From: Petropleomorpha daqingensis
GTDB taxonomy: Bacteria > Actinomycetota > Actinomycetes > Mycobacteriales > Geodermatophilaceae
Length of the DNA: 64,000 nt
Reading direction: 5' to 3'
Assembly: GCF_013408985.1 (NCBI RefSeq)
Contig: NZ_JACBZT010000001.1
Coordinates: forward strand, 2,108,001-2,172,000
This document shows positions 16,335 to 24,813 of this stretch, one piece after another (within the stretch, counting starts at the first letter, position 1; each line of letters opens with the position of its first letter). The notes under the pieces were generated by a model. That model worked only from the letters and a program-made list of their open reading frames with translations, was not told the DNA's origin and ran no database searches. The position numbers were made by a program, and so were the translations under genes.

Positions 16335-17018
16335 TCACTTCAGGATGGGCGGCCCCAGCGGGAGGGCACGTCCACCGGTGGCCGTGCTCATGCTGTTCAC
16401 GAACAGGTACGCGCCCATCGCGATGATCACGAAGAGCACGTAGCCCGCCGTCTTGAGCGCCGCGACGCTGGGGGCGGACGTGCCGACCAGCACCAGCACG
16501 ATGACCACGACCACCAGCGCGAACAGCACGGGGTAGACCGCCGGCAGCCGCAGCCCGCCGAGCGTGAGCAGGGCGAAGATCACCAGCCAGGCGATGAGGA
16601 ACAGCTCCTGGCTGCGGGCCGCGGCGCCCGTGGCGATGGCGAACCAGTTGTGCCCGAGGCCGAGCACCAGCGCCGCGTAGCTCAGCCAGAAGCCGGCGAA
16701 GGCGCCGTAGACCCCGGCGACCGCGTTCTGCCCGAGCCGCGCCGCCCAGATGGTCGCGATCAGCAGGCCCACCGAGGTGGCGCTCATGATGATCGGGATC
16801 GAGGCGGCGCCGGCGGCCGGCGGCACGAACCCCACCAGCACCAGCGCGAGGGCGATGGCGCCGACCAGGAAGGCGGGCAGGCCGATCACGCCGGGATCGC
16901 CCACGGGTGCCGGTTCGGGCGCGGCCGCCACCGCCTCGGGGACGGACTCCGTGGGGACGCGGGGACCCGGGACCTCCTGGGTGACCGATCCGGCGGGACT
17001 GTCGATGGTCTGGCTCAT
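16335..17018 (-). CDS. Acetate uptake transporter (GPR1/FUN34/YaaH family)
   Basis: This 227-residue membrane protein has an N-terminal soluble tail of about 40 residues. The family signature GDPGVIGLPAFLVGAIALA follows, with six hydrophobic segments and VAGVYGAFAGFWLSY in the middle. The family (SatP/Ato) carries acetate and succinate, with protons, as an oligomer. The spacing to the divergent menB (17193) leaves 174 bases for both promoters. The ATG at 17018 has AGGAGCC upstream. It converges with the Gly-rich gene across 19 bases. Confidence 0.93.
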   Translation of the reverse strand: MSQTIDSPAGSVTQEVPGPRVPTESVPEAVAAAPEPAPVGDPGVIGLPAFLVGAIALALVLVGFVPPAAGAASIPIIMSATSVGLLIATIWAARLGQNAVAGVYGAFAGFWLSYAALVLGLGHNWFAIATGAAARSQELFLIAWLVIFALLTLGGLRLPAVYPVLFALVVVVIVLVLVGTSAPSVAALKTAGYVLFVIIAMGAYLFVNSMSTATGGRALPLGPPILK

Positions 17019-17192
17019 GGGACAGGCTCCTTTGCTCTGCCTGCGAACCGGGGCAGGACGGTCCTGCGCCCGAGAGGGCCAGCCGGAGCGGCGACGCGCG
17101 CGGGGCAGCGCCGACCGCTGACGGTCGGAAGTGTCCTGCCTGCGCCCCTGCTGCGGTAGGGCCTACCCGGAGCGGCGGATAGGTTCGGGCCC

Positions 17193-18080
17193 ATGACCGC
17201 CCGCGACGACGTCTCCGAGATCTTCGACAGCGCGGCGTGGCGCCCCGTGGAGGGCTTCGACTTCGCCGACCTCACCTACCACCGCGCCGTGGACGCCGGC
17301 GTCGTCCGGATCGCCTTCGACCGCCCCGACGTCCGCAACGCCTTCCGGCCGCATACCGTCGACGAGCTGATCACCGCCCTGGACCACGCGCGGCTGTCCA
17401 CCGACGTCGGCTGCGTGATCCTCACCGGCAACGGGCCGTCGTCCAAGGACGGCGGCTGGGCGTTCTGCTCGGGCGGCGACCAGCGGGTACGGGGGAAGTA
17501 CGGCTACGAGCACTCCGCCGGCTCGAGCGGCCGGCTGCACGTGCTCGAGGCGCAGCGGCTGATCCGGTTCATGCCGAAGGTGGTCATCTGCGTCGTCCCG
17601 GGGTGGGCGGCCGGCGGCGGGCACAGCCTGCACGTCGTCTCCGACCTGACCCTGGCCAGCGCCGAGCACGCGCGGTTCAAGCAGACCGACGCCGACGTCG
17701 GCAGCTTCGACGGCGGGTTCGGCTCGGCGTACCTGGCCCGTCAGGTGGGGCAGAAGTTCGCGCGCGAGATCTTCTTCCTCGGCGACGAGTACACCGCCGA
17801 CGACGCGCACCGCATGGGCATGGTCAACAAGGTCGTGCCGCACGCCGAGCTCGAGCGGACCGCGCTGGACTGGGGCCGGCGCATCGTCGCGAAGAGCCCG
17901 ACCGCGCAGCGGATGCTCAAGTACTCGTTCAACCTGATCGACGACGGCCTGGTCGGTCAGCAGCTGTTCGCCGGCGAGACGACCCGGCTGGCCTACATGG
18001 CCGAGGAGGCGGTGGAGGGCCGCGACGCCTTCCTCGAGAAGCGCGACCCGGACTTCACCCGTTTCCCCTGGCATGTGTGA
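17193..18080 (+). CDS. menB: 1,4-dihydroxy-2-naphthoyl-CoA synthase
   Basis: This 295-residue crotonase-fold enzyme of menaquinone synthesis cyclises o-succinylbenzoyl-CoA. Strong family landmarks: FDRPDVRNAFRPHTVDEL, the loop GWAFCSGGDQRVRGKYGY, VPGWAAGGGHSLHVVSDLT, and DADVGSFDGGFGSAYLARQ with the catalytic Asp, then the C-terminal DAFLEKRDPDFTRFPW. The length matches the longer mycobacterial-type MenB. It stands alone here, without other men genes. A 26-bp palindromic element begins one base after the stop. It diverges from the acetate permease. Confidence 0.97.
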   Translation: MTARDDVSEIFDSAAWRPVEGFDFADLTYHRAVDAGVVRIAFDRPDVRNAFRPHTVDELITALDHARLSTDVGCVILTGNGPSSKDGGWAFCSGGDQRVRGKYGYEHSAGSSGRLHVLEAQRLIRFMPKVVICVVPGWAAGGGHSLHVVSDLTLASAEHARFKQTDADVGSFDGGFGSAYLARQVGQKFAREIFFLGDEYTADDAHRMGMVNKVVPHAELERTALDWGRRIVAKSPTAQRMLKYSFNLIDDGLVGQQLFAGETTRLAYMAEEAVEGRDAFLEKRDPDFTRFPWHV

Positions 18081-18081
18081 A

Positions 18082-18107
18082 CCGCGCTTTATCGCGATAA
18101 AGCACGC
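18082..18107. terminator. Palindromic 3'-end element, TTTATCGCGATAAA core
   Basis: The 26 bases after the menB stop are the exact reverse complement of 3140-3165, with the perfect palindrome GCTTTATCGCGATAAAGC at the centre. The element touches the menB stop and also precedes the ribosome site of the next gene. It is either a terminator or an mRNA-stabilising hairpin between the two genes. Confidence 0.6.
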
Positions 18108-18122
18108 ACGAGGAGGTGCGCT

Positions 18123-18455
18123 GTGATCGTCGAGGTGGTGGGCGGCACCCACGAGGTGCCCGAGGTGAAGGTCGTGGACGTCGACGACCTGACGAGACTG
18201 CACCTGGCCCTGGGCGAGGTGACCGACGAGGAGGCCGACCAGGCGCTGCGCGAGGCGGGCCTCGGGCGGCTGCAGGACGACCAGGTCGGATTCGTCACCG
18301 TCGACGCGTTGCGAGCCGCGGCGGAGCCGCAGAGCAGCGCGCCGGACTGGGCGCAGCGGTGGGAGGGCATGGTCGCCACCGCCCGCGACAAGGGGTGGAT
18401 CGGGGACGACGGAGCGAGTCTGCAGGTGCACGTCGAGAGCGCCGCCGGTGCCTGA
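18123..18455 (+). CDS. Small acidic protein of unknown function
   Basis: This 110-residue soluble protein starts MIVEVVGGTHEVPEVKVVDV and includes LTRLHLALGEVTDEEADQAL and PDWAQRWEGMVATARDKGW. GTG at 18123 is well supported by GAGGAGG at 18110-18116. It is acidic and has no cysteines or membrane segments. No family recognised. It sits 42 bases after menB, separated by a strong hairpin, so co-transcription is uncertain. Confidence 0.72.
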   Translation: MIVEVVGGTHEVPEVKVVDVDDLTRLHLALGEVTDEEADQALREAGLGRLQDDQVGFVTVDALRAAAEPQSSAPDWAQRWEGMVATARDKGWIGDDGASLQVHVESAAGA

Positions 18456-18581
18456 GCCGGAGGACGTATCCGTTCCGGTTCCGCACGGATGGGCGACCGC
18501 GATCTCGTGGTCATTGTGGTCACTCCACCGATAGGGCCAGGATGACCGGGTGCGCATGACCAGACGTCACGGGAACCGACG

Positions 18582-19178
18582 GTGACCGGCACGCCGGGCC
18601 GTCCGCTCAGTGCCGAACTGTCGGAGCAGTTGGTCACCGTCGCGGTGGACATCCTGGCCGAGGAGGGATGGGGGCGGCTCAACAGCGACCGCATCGCCGC
18701 CCGGGCCCGGGCCGGCAAGGCCGGCATCTACCGCCGGTGGCCGACGATGGCGGCCCTGGCCCGGCACGCCGTCGGCCGGTTCACGCTGGTCGACCTGCCG
18801 GAGGACGCCGGCTCGCTGCGCGGCGACCTGGTCGCGCTGGTCGGCCCGTGGGCCTCGCCGCTCTCCCGCGAGGAGCGGGCCGCGGCGAGCCTGGTCGGCG
18901 CGGCCCGGCACGACGAGGACCTCCGGGCCGGCCTGGACGCCGCCCTGGTGCAGCCGCTGGCCGCCGCGGTCGGCGAGATCGGGGCGCGCTCCGCGGCCCG
19001 CGGTGAACCGCTCGACGAGCGCCGGCTGGCGCTGCTCGGCTCGGTGCTCGAGGCCTTCTGGTGGCAGCGCTACACCGCGGCCGGCGACGGCGCGATGACC
19101 CGCGACCAGGTCGAACGGGTGGTGGACGACGTCCTGCTGCCCGTCGTCGAGCCGACCTCGGAGGCGGCGCGGGTCTGA
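18582..19178 (+). CDS. TetR/AcrR-family transcriptional regulator
   Basis: This 198-residue regulator has an N-terminal HTH (TVAVDILAEEGWGRLNSDRIA, then ARAGKAGIYRRWPTMAALAR) and a C-terminal helical ligand domain of the TetR_C type (LVALVGPWASPLSREERAAA). GTG at 18582 is weakly supported by local sequence. It converges tail to tail with a second TetR gene, 7 bases apart, and has no evident target operon beside it. The preceding gap 18456-18581 shows no gene. Confidence 0.9.
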   Translation: MTGTPGRPLSAELSEQLVTVAVDILAEEGWGRLNSDRIAARARAGKAGIYRRWPTMAALARHAVGRFTLVDLPEDAGSLRGDLVALVGPWASPLSREERAAASLVGAARHDEDLRAGLDAALVQPLAAAVGEIGARSAARGEPLDERRLALLGSVLEAFWWQRYTAAGDGAMTRDQVERVVDDVLLPVVEPTSEAARV

Positions 19179-19185
19179 GCCGGGC

Positions 19186-19896
19186 TCAGCCCGCGCGGGC
19201 GACGTCGACCGGCCAGCCGGTCACCGACGTCGGGGGTGCCTGCAGCGTGCCCAGGTCCTGGAGCGTGCCGAACCCCCGCTCGAGCCGGTCCAGCACGTCG
19301 CCGGTCAGCGTCGCCAGGCAGGTCCCCGTGTCCGCCGTGACGTCGTCCTCGCTCAGGATCGCGGTGCGCCGGCTGAGCACCAGCACGCGGGCGGCCGCCA
19401 GCCAGGTGGCCGCGATCAGCGCGGCGACCGTGTCCGGGTCCTCGGGCCGCGGGTCGGCGCCGTCGGCGCTCCAGGCCTCGACCAGCGCCGCGCAGAGCCG
19501 CTGCTCCGCCTCGCGGACGATGTCCATCTCGCGGGCGCGCAGGGTCGGGGACGCCTCGATGGTCGCGACGTAGCTGCGCCGCTCCTCGTCGGCCTGCGGA
19601 TCGCCCAGCGCCGCCACCGTGCCCACGAGGTACTCGCGCAGCGCGCGCAGCGGGGGCGTCGACGCCGGCCGCGAACGGACCGCCTCGGCCGCGCCCTCGA
19701 CCCACGGCGTGCGGCCGTCGAAGAACAGGTCTTCCTTGGTCGCGAAGTGGTTGAACACCGTCTGGACGGCGACGTCGGCCGCCGCCGCGATGTCCGCGAT
19801 GGTCACCGCCTCGAACCCGCGAGCGGCGAACATCACCCGGGCGGCGGTGCGGATCTCCTCACGAGTCCGGGCCTTCTTGCGTGCACGGCGGTCCAT
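19186..19896 (-). CDS. TetR/AcrR-family transcriptional regulator
   Basis: This 236-residue regulator starts MDRRARKKARTREEIRTAA. The HTH is FEAVTIADIAAAADVAVQT followed by VFNHFATKEDLFFDG, a textbook TetR recognition helix. The C-terminal effector domain (about 80-236) is alanine-rich and helical. ATG at 19896 is preferred; a frame to 19989 would add an improbable cysteine-rich leader overlapping the neighbour. It is convergent with another TetR gene and followed upstream by a DUF5946-like gene on the same strand. Confidence 0.92.
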   Translation of the reverse strand: MDRRARKKARTREEIRTAARVMFAARGFEAVTIADIAAAADVAVQTVFNHFATKEDLFFDGRTPWVEGAAEAVRSRPASTPPLRALREYLVGTVAALGDPQADEERRSYVATIEASPTLRAREMDIVREAEQRLCAALVEAWSADGADPRPEDPDTVAALIAATWLAAARVLVLSRRTAILSEDDVTADTGTCLATLTGDVLDRLERGFGTLQDLGTLQAPPTSVTGWPVDVARAG

Positions 19897-19992
19897 GAGC
19901 TCACCCACGGTGTCGACTGTATGTGCACAAAGTATTGAAGCGCTGAAGGAACGGTGTGGCATACGGCACTTCTCTGTGCAGGAAACCACCCG

Positions 19993-20400
19993 TCACGCAG
20001 ACCAGTCCTGTGCCACGCTCCTCGCCCACGACTCGACGAGCGCCGGCAGGTCGATCACGTCGAGGTCGGCGGCGACGTCGGCGACCGTCATCTGCCAGCT
20101 CTCCGGCGCGCGTCCCGGTTGCCGTCCGAACCGGGCGGTCAGGCGCTCGGCCGCGGCCGTCGACCGCTGCGGGTCGTCGCCGTCCGGGTGCTGGGCGTCG
20201 TAGGCGTCGTCGGCCAGCCGGACCAGTGCCTCGGCCGACGGGTCCGCCGAGGCCTCCTCGCGCGGCCCGCGCAGGGTCACCTCGAACAACCGCGCGCACG
20301 GGGCCGACGCGCCGGGGTGCGCCGGGACGTCGTCCCCACCGGCGGCGAGCACGCTGCCGCACCCGGGGCAGACGACGGTGGTCGACGGGGGAGCGCTCAC
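19993..20400 (-). CDS. DUF5946-like protein with N-terminal zinc-binding motif
   Basis: This 135-residue protein starts VSAPPSTTVVCPGCGSVL. The CPGC motif and later Cys in ASAPCARLFE suggest a small metal site, and the helix LADDAYDAQHPDGDDPQRS has the Y-x2-QHP signature of DUF5946. The function of the family is unknown. The end of the protein (WQMTVADVAADLDVIDLP) is helical. GTG 20400 gives the expected family length. It is divergent from the alcohol dehydrogenase (61 bases between starts). Confidence 0.75.
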   Translation of the reverse strand: MSAPPSTTVVCPGCGSVLAAGGDDVPAHPGASAPCARLFEVTLRGPREEASADPSAEALVRLADDAYDAQHPDGDDPQRSTAAAERLTARFGRQPGRAPESWQMTVADVAADLDVIDLPALVESWARSVAQDWSA

Positions 20401-20461
20401 CTGCCCGATCGTGCCCCACCCGGCTGGGAGCCGCCGGGGCGCGCCGGGGAAGGATGGCCCG

Positions 20462-21574
20462 GTGAGGACGACTGCCGCGGTGCTGCGGGCGCCGGAGACC
20501 GAGTACGAGCTGGTCGAGCTGGAGGTCGCCGACCCGGGCCCGGGCGAGGTGCTCGTCGAGATGGCGTTCGCCGGCCTCTGCCACTCCGACGAGCACCTGC
20601 GGCACAGCAACCCCGGCGGGCGGTACCCGATCGTCGGCGGGCACGAGGGCTCGGGCGTCGTCCTGGCCGTCGGGGACGGCGTGACCGCGGTGGCGCCGGG
20701 CGACCACGTCGTCACCAGCTTCCTGCCCGCCTGCGGGCACTGCCGCTACTGCGCGGCCGGCCGGGCCAACCTCTGCGACAAGGGCGCGACGATCGCCACC
20801 GGGCAGCTGCCCAGCGGGCGCTGGCCGTTCCTCCTGGACGGCGAGCCGCTCGGCGGGTTCTGCATGGTCGGCGCGTTCGCCCGGCACACGCTGCTGTCGG
20901 AGTACTCCTGCGTGCGCATCGACCCGCACGTGCCGTTGGACACCGCGGCGCTGCTGGCCTGCAGCGTGCCGACCGGCTGGGGCTCGTCGGTCTACTCCGG
21001 CGGCGTGCGGCCGGGCGACACGGTGGTCGTGGTCGGGCTGGGCGGGGTCGGGGTGAACGCGGTGCAGGGCGCCCGGCACGCCGGGGCGCTGCACGTGATC
21101 GGCGTCGATCCGGTGGCGCTGAAGCGGGAGTTCGCCTCGTCGGTGGGGGCGACCCGTGTCGTCGCCGACGCGGGGGAGGCGGCGGCCCTCGCGAGGGAGC
21201 TGTCGCGGGGCACCGGGGCGGACGTCGTCGTCGTGACCGTGGGCGTGATGGGGCCGCAGGTGATGGCCGAGGCGTCGGCGTGCCTGGGCAAGGGCGGCAC
21301 GCTGGTGCTCACCGCGCTCGGCTACCGGCCGCACGACGGCGACGTGCAGCTGCGCGGGCAGGTGACCACCGTGTTCGAGCACCGGGTGCAGGGGGCGCTG
21401 TTCGGCTCGTGCAACCCCTTCCGCGACATCCCGATGCTGGCGCGGCTGCACGAGGAGGGCCGGCTCGAGCTCGACCGGCTGATCACGAAGCGGTACCCGC
21501 TCGAGGAGATCGGCGAGGGCTACCGCGCCCAGGCGGCCGGCGAGACGATCCGCGGCCTGCTCGTCCACGAGTAA
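20462..21574 (+). CDS. Zinc-dependent alcohol dehydrogenase (NDMA-dependent type)
   Basis: This 370-residue medium-chain dehydrogenase has catalytic zinc ligands in GLCHSDEH and GHEGSG, a structural zinc lobe CGHCRYCAAGRANLC, and the NAD motif VVVVGLGGVGVNAVQ. The sequences GEPLGGFCMVGAFARHTL and CSVPTGWGSSVYSGGVRPGD match the actinobacterial NDMA-dependent methanol/alcohol dehydrogenase branch, which usually keeps tightly bound NAD(H). It oxidises primary alcohols or aldehydes; the substrate is not predictable. A GTG start is 61 bases from the divergent DUF5946 gene. A hairpin follows the TAA directly. Confidence 0.92.
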   Translation: MRTTAAVLRAPETEYELVELEVADPGPGEVLVEMAFAGLCHSDEHLRHSNPGGRYPIVGGHEGSGVVLAVGDGVTAVAPGDHVVTSFLPACGHCRYCAAGRANLCDKGATIATGQLPSGRWPFLLDGEPLGGFCMVGAFARHTLLSEYSCVRIDPHVPLDTAALLACSVPTGWGSSVYSGGVRPGDTVVVVGLGGVGVNAVQGARHAGALHVIGVDPVALKREFASSVGATRVVADAGEAAALARELSRGTGADVVVVTVGVMGPQVMAEASACLGKGGTLVLTALGYRPHDGDVQLRGQVTTVFEHRVQGALFGSCNPFRDIPMLARLHEEGRLELDRLITKRYPLEEIGEGYRAQAAGETIRGLLVHE

Positions 21575-21575
21575 A

Positions 21576-21599
21576 GGGACTTTTTCGGGCTAAAGGCCC
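21576..21599 (+). terminator. Hairpin between alcohol dehydrogenase and HAD gene
   Basis: GGGACTTT (21576-21583) pairs with AAAGGCCC (21592-21599), 7 of 8 positions, around the loop TTCGGGCT. It starts one base after the dehydrogenase TAA, and its right arm includes AAAGG, the likely ribosome site of the HAD gene (GTG at 21604). It could terminate, or it could control initiation of the next gene. Confidence 0.45.
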
Positions 21600-21603
21600 C
21601 TGC

Positions 21604-22266
21604 GTGAGCAAGCCCATCGCCGTCCTCGATGTCGACGGCACCCTCGTCGACTCCAACTACCAGCACGCGCTGGCCTGGTACCGGGCGCTGCGCTCGCTGG
21701 GCGAGACCTACCCGGTCTGGCGGCTGCACCGGCTGATCGGCATGGGCGGCGACCAGCTCGTGACGGCGCTCGGCGGGGAGGAGCTGGAGGAGCGGCTCGG
21801 CGACCGGGCGCGCGAGCGGCAGGTCGAGGAGGCCGACAAGCTCATGGGCGAGATCGCGGTGCTGCCCGGTGCCCGCGAGCTGCTGCTGGCGGTCAAGGAG
21901 CGCGGGCACCCGCTGGTGCTGGCCAGCTCGGGCAAGGAGCACCACGTCGACGCGTTCCTCGACCTGCTCGACGCCCGCGACATCGCCGACGCGTGGACCT
22001 CCAGCGCCGACGTCGAGACCTCGAAGCCCGCTCCCGACCTGCTGCACGTCGCGCTGAAGAAGCTCGGCGCCCCCGAGGACGCCGACAGCGTGATGGTCGG
22101 CGACTCGGTCTGGGACGTCGAGGCCGCCAAGAACGCCGGGATGCCGGCTCTCGTCGTCCGTTCCGGTGGGTTCGGGGACGACGAGCTGCGCGACGCCGGC
22201 GCGATCGCCATCTTCGACACCCCCGCCGACCTCCGCGACGCGCTGGACACGACACCCCTCGCCTGA
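21604..22266 (+). CDS. HAD-superfamily hydrolase (phosphatase)
   Basis: This 220-residue phosphatase of the beta-phosphoglucomutase-like subfamily has motif I DVDGTLVDSN (nucleophile Asp and acid Asp), a helical cap (about 15-85), motif II VLASSGKEHHV, motif III lysine in ETSKPAPD, and motif IV VMVGDSVWDVEAAKNAG. The substrate may be a sugar phosphate or phosphoglycolate-like metabolite. GTG 21604 uses AAAGG, which lies in the right arm of the preceding hairpin. Confidence 0.93.
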   Translation: MSKPIAVLDVDGTLVDSNYQHALAWYRALRSLGETYPVWRLHRLIGMGGDQLVTALGGEELEERLGDRARERQVEEADKLMGEIAVLPGARELLLAVKERGHPLVLASSGKEHHVDAFLDLLDARDIADAWTSSADVETSKPAPDLLHVALKKLGAPEDADSVMVGDSVWDVEAAKNAGMPALVVRSGGFGDDELRDAGAIAIFDTPADLRDALDTTPLA

Positions 22267-22269
22267 ACT

Positions 22270-22314
22270 CGCCAAATGCGCCACTGTGGCGCAGCACAGG
22301 TGGCGCACTTGGCG
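22270..22314. repeat. Intergenic nested palindrome (GTGGCGCA arms)
   Basis: CGCCAAATGCGCCAC (22270-22284) pairs with GTGGCGCACTTGGCG (22300-22314) with one mismatch. An internal perfect palindrome TGCGCCAC-T-GTGGCGCA occupies 22277-22293. Two alternative hairpins therefore compete. It lies between the HAD stop and the kinase start, and the ribosome site GGCGGGGG overlaps its right end. Confidence 0.75.
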
Positions 22315-22322
22315 GGGGTGGC

Positions 22323-24041
22323 GTGGAGATCCCGATCGGCTCGACCGTCGGCGGCTACCGCATCGAGCAGAAGCTCGGGGAGGGCGGCATGGGGGCGGTC
22401 TACCGCGCCCGGCACCGCAGCCTGCCCAAGGACGTCGCGCTCAAGGTGCTGTGGCCGTCGTACCTGCGCATCCCGCAGTTCCGGGAGCGGTTCGAGCAGG
22501 AGGCCGACGTCCTCTGCCGGCTGGAGCACCCGAACGTCGTCTCCGTCATGGACAAGGGCGAGGACGACGACATGCTCTGGATCGCGATGCAGTTCGTCGA
22601 CGGCGTCGACCTGCACACGGCCCTGTTCGAGCGCGGCCCGTTCCCGCCGGAGCAGGCGGTCGAGATCGTCGGCGCGGTGGGCCGGGCGCTCGACCACGCC
22701 CACGAGCGCGGCCTGCTGCACCGCGACGTCAAGCCCGCGAACATCATGCTCAAGCGCGGGACCGGCGAGGCGATGCTCACCGACTTCGGGATCGCCAAGG
22801 ACGCCGCCCTCGCCTCGCCGCTGACCCAGACCGGCGTCGTGCTCGGCACCTTCGCCTACTCGGCGCCCGAGCAGATCAACGGCGGGCCGATGGACGGCCG
22901 GGCCGACGTCTACTCGCTCGGCGCCGTCCTGTTCGAGCTGCTCACCGGCCGCAAGGCGTTCCCGCAGGAGGGCCAGTACCAGCTGCTGGCCGCCGTCTCC
23001 TTCGAGCCGGCCCCGGACCTGCGCACGGTCCGGCCCGATCTCTCGCCCGCGCTCGCCGCCGTCGTCGCCCGCGCGCTGGCCAAGGACCCGGCGCAGCGCT
23101 ACCCGACCGGCGCCGCGCTGGCCGAGGCCGCGTGGACGGCGGTGCAGCCGCGGCCGGCGCCGGCGACCGTGCCCGGCGCCGGGCAGCCCTCGCCGGACGA
23201 CGTCGCGACCCAGGAGCGCCCGCGCCCGGCGCCGACGCTGCCCGCGCCGCCACCGGTCCAGCCTGCGGTCCAGCAGCCGGGGCCCGCCCCGGCGCCGCGC
23301 CGCCGACGGGCACCGCTCTGGATCGCCGCCGCACTGGTCGTGGTGGTCGCCGCGATCGTGCTCGGCGTGGTGCTGTCCGCGGGCAACGACGGGGGCGGGG
23401 GCGGCGGGAACGGCGGGAACGCCGCCGCCACCGGGACCACGAGCCAGGAGACCGCCACCGGGGGCAACGCGTCAGGCGGGTCGACGGCCCTGGCGGTCGG
23501 TACCTGCGTGACCGAGGCGAAGGCCGCGACCGCCTGCGACGGCCCGCACGCGGCCGAGGTCTACAGCGACGGCGAGTGCACGATGGCCGCGCTGGTCGGT
23601 TACCTGGGCGGGACGCCGGGGGAGGACCCGCTCACCCCGCAGCTGACCCTCGACACCGCCGACGTCCCCGGCGGCGCGGTCTGCACGGTGGGCGCGCCGC
23701 AACCGAGCCAGGCCTCGTCGCAGGGCGTGCTCGCCACCTCGGCCGGCGCGGTCTGGCGCCGCTGCACCGACGACCGCGGCACCGACGTCCTGTGCACCAA
23801 GCCGCACAAGACCGAGGTGGTCTACGACGGCACCGAGGCGGCCGATCCCACCGCGGCGGTGGACTGCGAGGGCCGGGCGAGCACGTTCCTCGGCAAGCCG
23901 TTCGAGCAGGTCCAGGACAAGCTGACCCTCCAGCCCGACGGCTCGCGCTGCCTGCTCAGCGCCCGGGGCGACAACGTGCTGACCGACTCGCTGCACGGCC
24001 TGAAGTCCAGCGCGCTGCCCATCCAGGCCGCGACCGACTGA
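22323..24041 (+). CDS. Receptor-type Ser/Thr protein kinase (PknB-like)
   Basis: This 572-residue transmembrane kinase has a cytosolic kinase domain (about 10-275). Its features are the glycine loop GEGGMGAVYRAR, ATP lysine VALKVL, catalytic HRDVKPAN, DFGIAKD, activation-segment SAPEQ and DVYSLGAVLFELL. A proline-rich linker (275-330), one membrane helix (about 335-357) and an extracytoplasmic domain (about 360-572) with six or more cysteines follow. It has no PASTA repeats, so it senses something other than the muropeptides of PknB. GTG 22323 fits the kinase start. A lipoprotein gene ends close by on the opposite strand. A PP2C phosphatase at 45465 could oppose it. Confidence 0.94.
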   Translation: MEIPIGSTVGGYRIEQKLGEGGMGAVYRARHRSLPKDVALKVLWPSYLRIPQFRERFEQEADVLCRLEHPNVVSVMDKGEDDDMLWIAMQFVDGVDLHTALFERGPFPPEQAVEIVGAVGRALDHAHERGLLHRDVKPANIMLKRGTGEAMLTDFGIAKDAALASPLTQTGVVLGTFAYSAPEQINGGPMDGRADVYSLGAVLFELLTGRKAFPQEGQYQLLAAVSFEPAPDLRTVRPDLSPALAAVVARALAKDPAQRYPTGAALAEAAWTAVQPRPAPATVPGAGQPSPDDVATQERPRPAPTLPAPPPVQPAVQQPGPAPAPRRRRAPLWIAAALVVVVAAIVLGVVLSAGNDGGGGGGNGGNAAATGTTSQETATGGNASGGSTALAVGTCVTEAKAATACDGPHAAEVYSDGECTMAALVGYLGGTPGEDPLTPQLTLDTADVPGGAVCTVGAPQPSQASSQGVLATSAGAVWRRCTDDRGTDVLCTKPHKTEVVYDGTEAADPTAAVDCEGRASTFLGKPFEQVQDKLTLQPDGSRCLLSARGDNVLTDSLHGLKSSALPIQAATD

Positions 24042-24059
24042 CCCGCTCGTCCGGTCGCG

Positions 24060-24713
24060 TCAGTTCAGCGTGATGTCGGTGAGGACGGCGATCACCGAGC
24101 CGGTGCGGCCGCAGTTCTGCACCGCGTCGTCGAGGTACAGCTCGATCTTCAGCGCGTTCACCCCGCTGACCGGGACGGTGAACTGCTGGATCTGGTTGAA
24201 CGGCACGCTGCGGATGTCGATCTGCTGGTTGTTGCCCAGGATCTCCACGGTGACGTTCTGGTCCGACGCCTTCGAGTCGTTCGCCTGACCGACGGAGAAG
24301 GTCAGCTGGTCGAAGTTGTTGGCCAGCCGCAGCTCGAGCTCCTGCGGCGTGTAGCGGGAGCCGCAGTTCTGGACCATCGTCCCGATGCCCTGCACCTGGC
24401 TCTTGTCGGCGATGTCGTAGCGCTTCTCCGACCAGTTCTGGCTCGGCCCGAAGAAGTCGTTGAGGTGCAGCGGCCGGCCGGCGGACTCGGTGCCCAGCGG
24501 TCCGCCCGGGCTCGAGGACGTCGACGACGAGGAGGACGTCGACGTGCTCGTGGAGGTGTCGGCGGGGGTCGTCGTCCGGGCGGCGGAGGTGGACGTGCGC
24601 GAGGTGCTCGACGCGCTCGCGGAGTCCTCGGCGAAGCTGCTGCACGCCGCGGTGCCCAGCAGCAGCGCCGAGGTCAGCAGTGCGGTCCCCAGCATCCGGC
24701 GCGTGCGGCCCAT
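24060..24713 (-). CDS. Lipoprotein with NPCBM-like domain
   Basis: This 217-residue exported lipoprotein has a lipobox (LLLGTAACSS, lipidated Cys about residue 24). A Ser/Thr-rich linker (25-70) precedes a C-terminal beta domain resembling NPCBM (LRLANNFDQLTFSVGQAN, VTVEILGNN, LKIELYLDD) with two cysteines (QNCGS, QNCGR) likely paired. NPCBM-like domains may bind carbohydrate. It converges on the Ser/Thr kinase across 18 bases. The functional link is inference. Confidence 0.8.
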   Translation of the reverse strand: MGRTRRMLGTALLTSALLLGTAACSSFAEDSASASSTSRTSTSAARTTTPADTSTSTSTSSSSSTSSSPGGPLGTESAGRPLHLNDFFGPSQNWSEKRYDIADKSQVQGIGTMVQNCGSRYTPQELELRLANNFDQLTFSVGQANDSKASDQNVTVEILGNNQQIDIRSVPFNQIQQFTVPVSGVNALKIELYLDDAVQNCGRTGSVIAVLTDITLN

Positions 24714-24813
24714 GGCTCCTGGTCCCTTCGGCGAGCAGCCCCCGTCGGCCGCGGACCGCAGAGTAAGGGCCGGATCACGGCTTCGGCGACGTCCCGAGAC
24801 CGAGTCGTGACTC

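Noticed and set aside
21571-21600. DosR-type box (GGGACT...AGTCCC) upstream of the HAD gene
   Set aside because: Only part of the motif matches and the two halves are not properly spaced; a hairpin explains the symmetry better.
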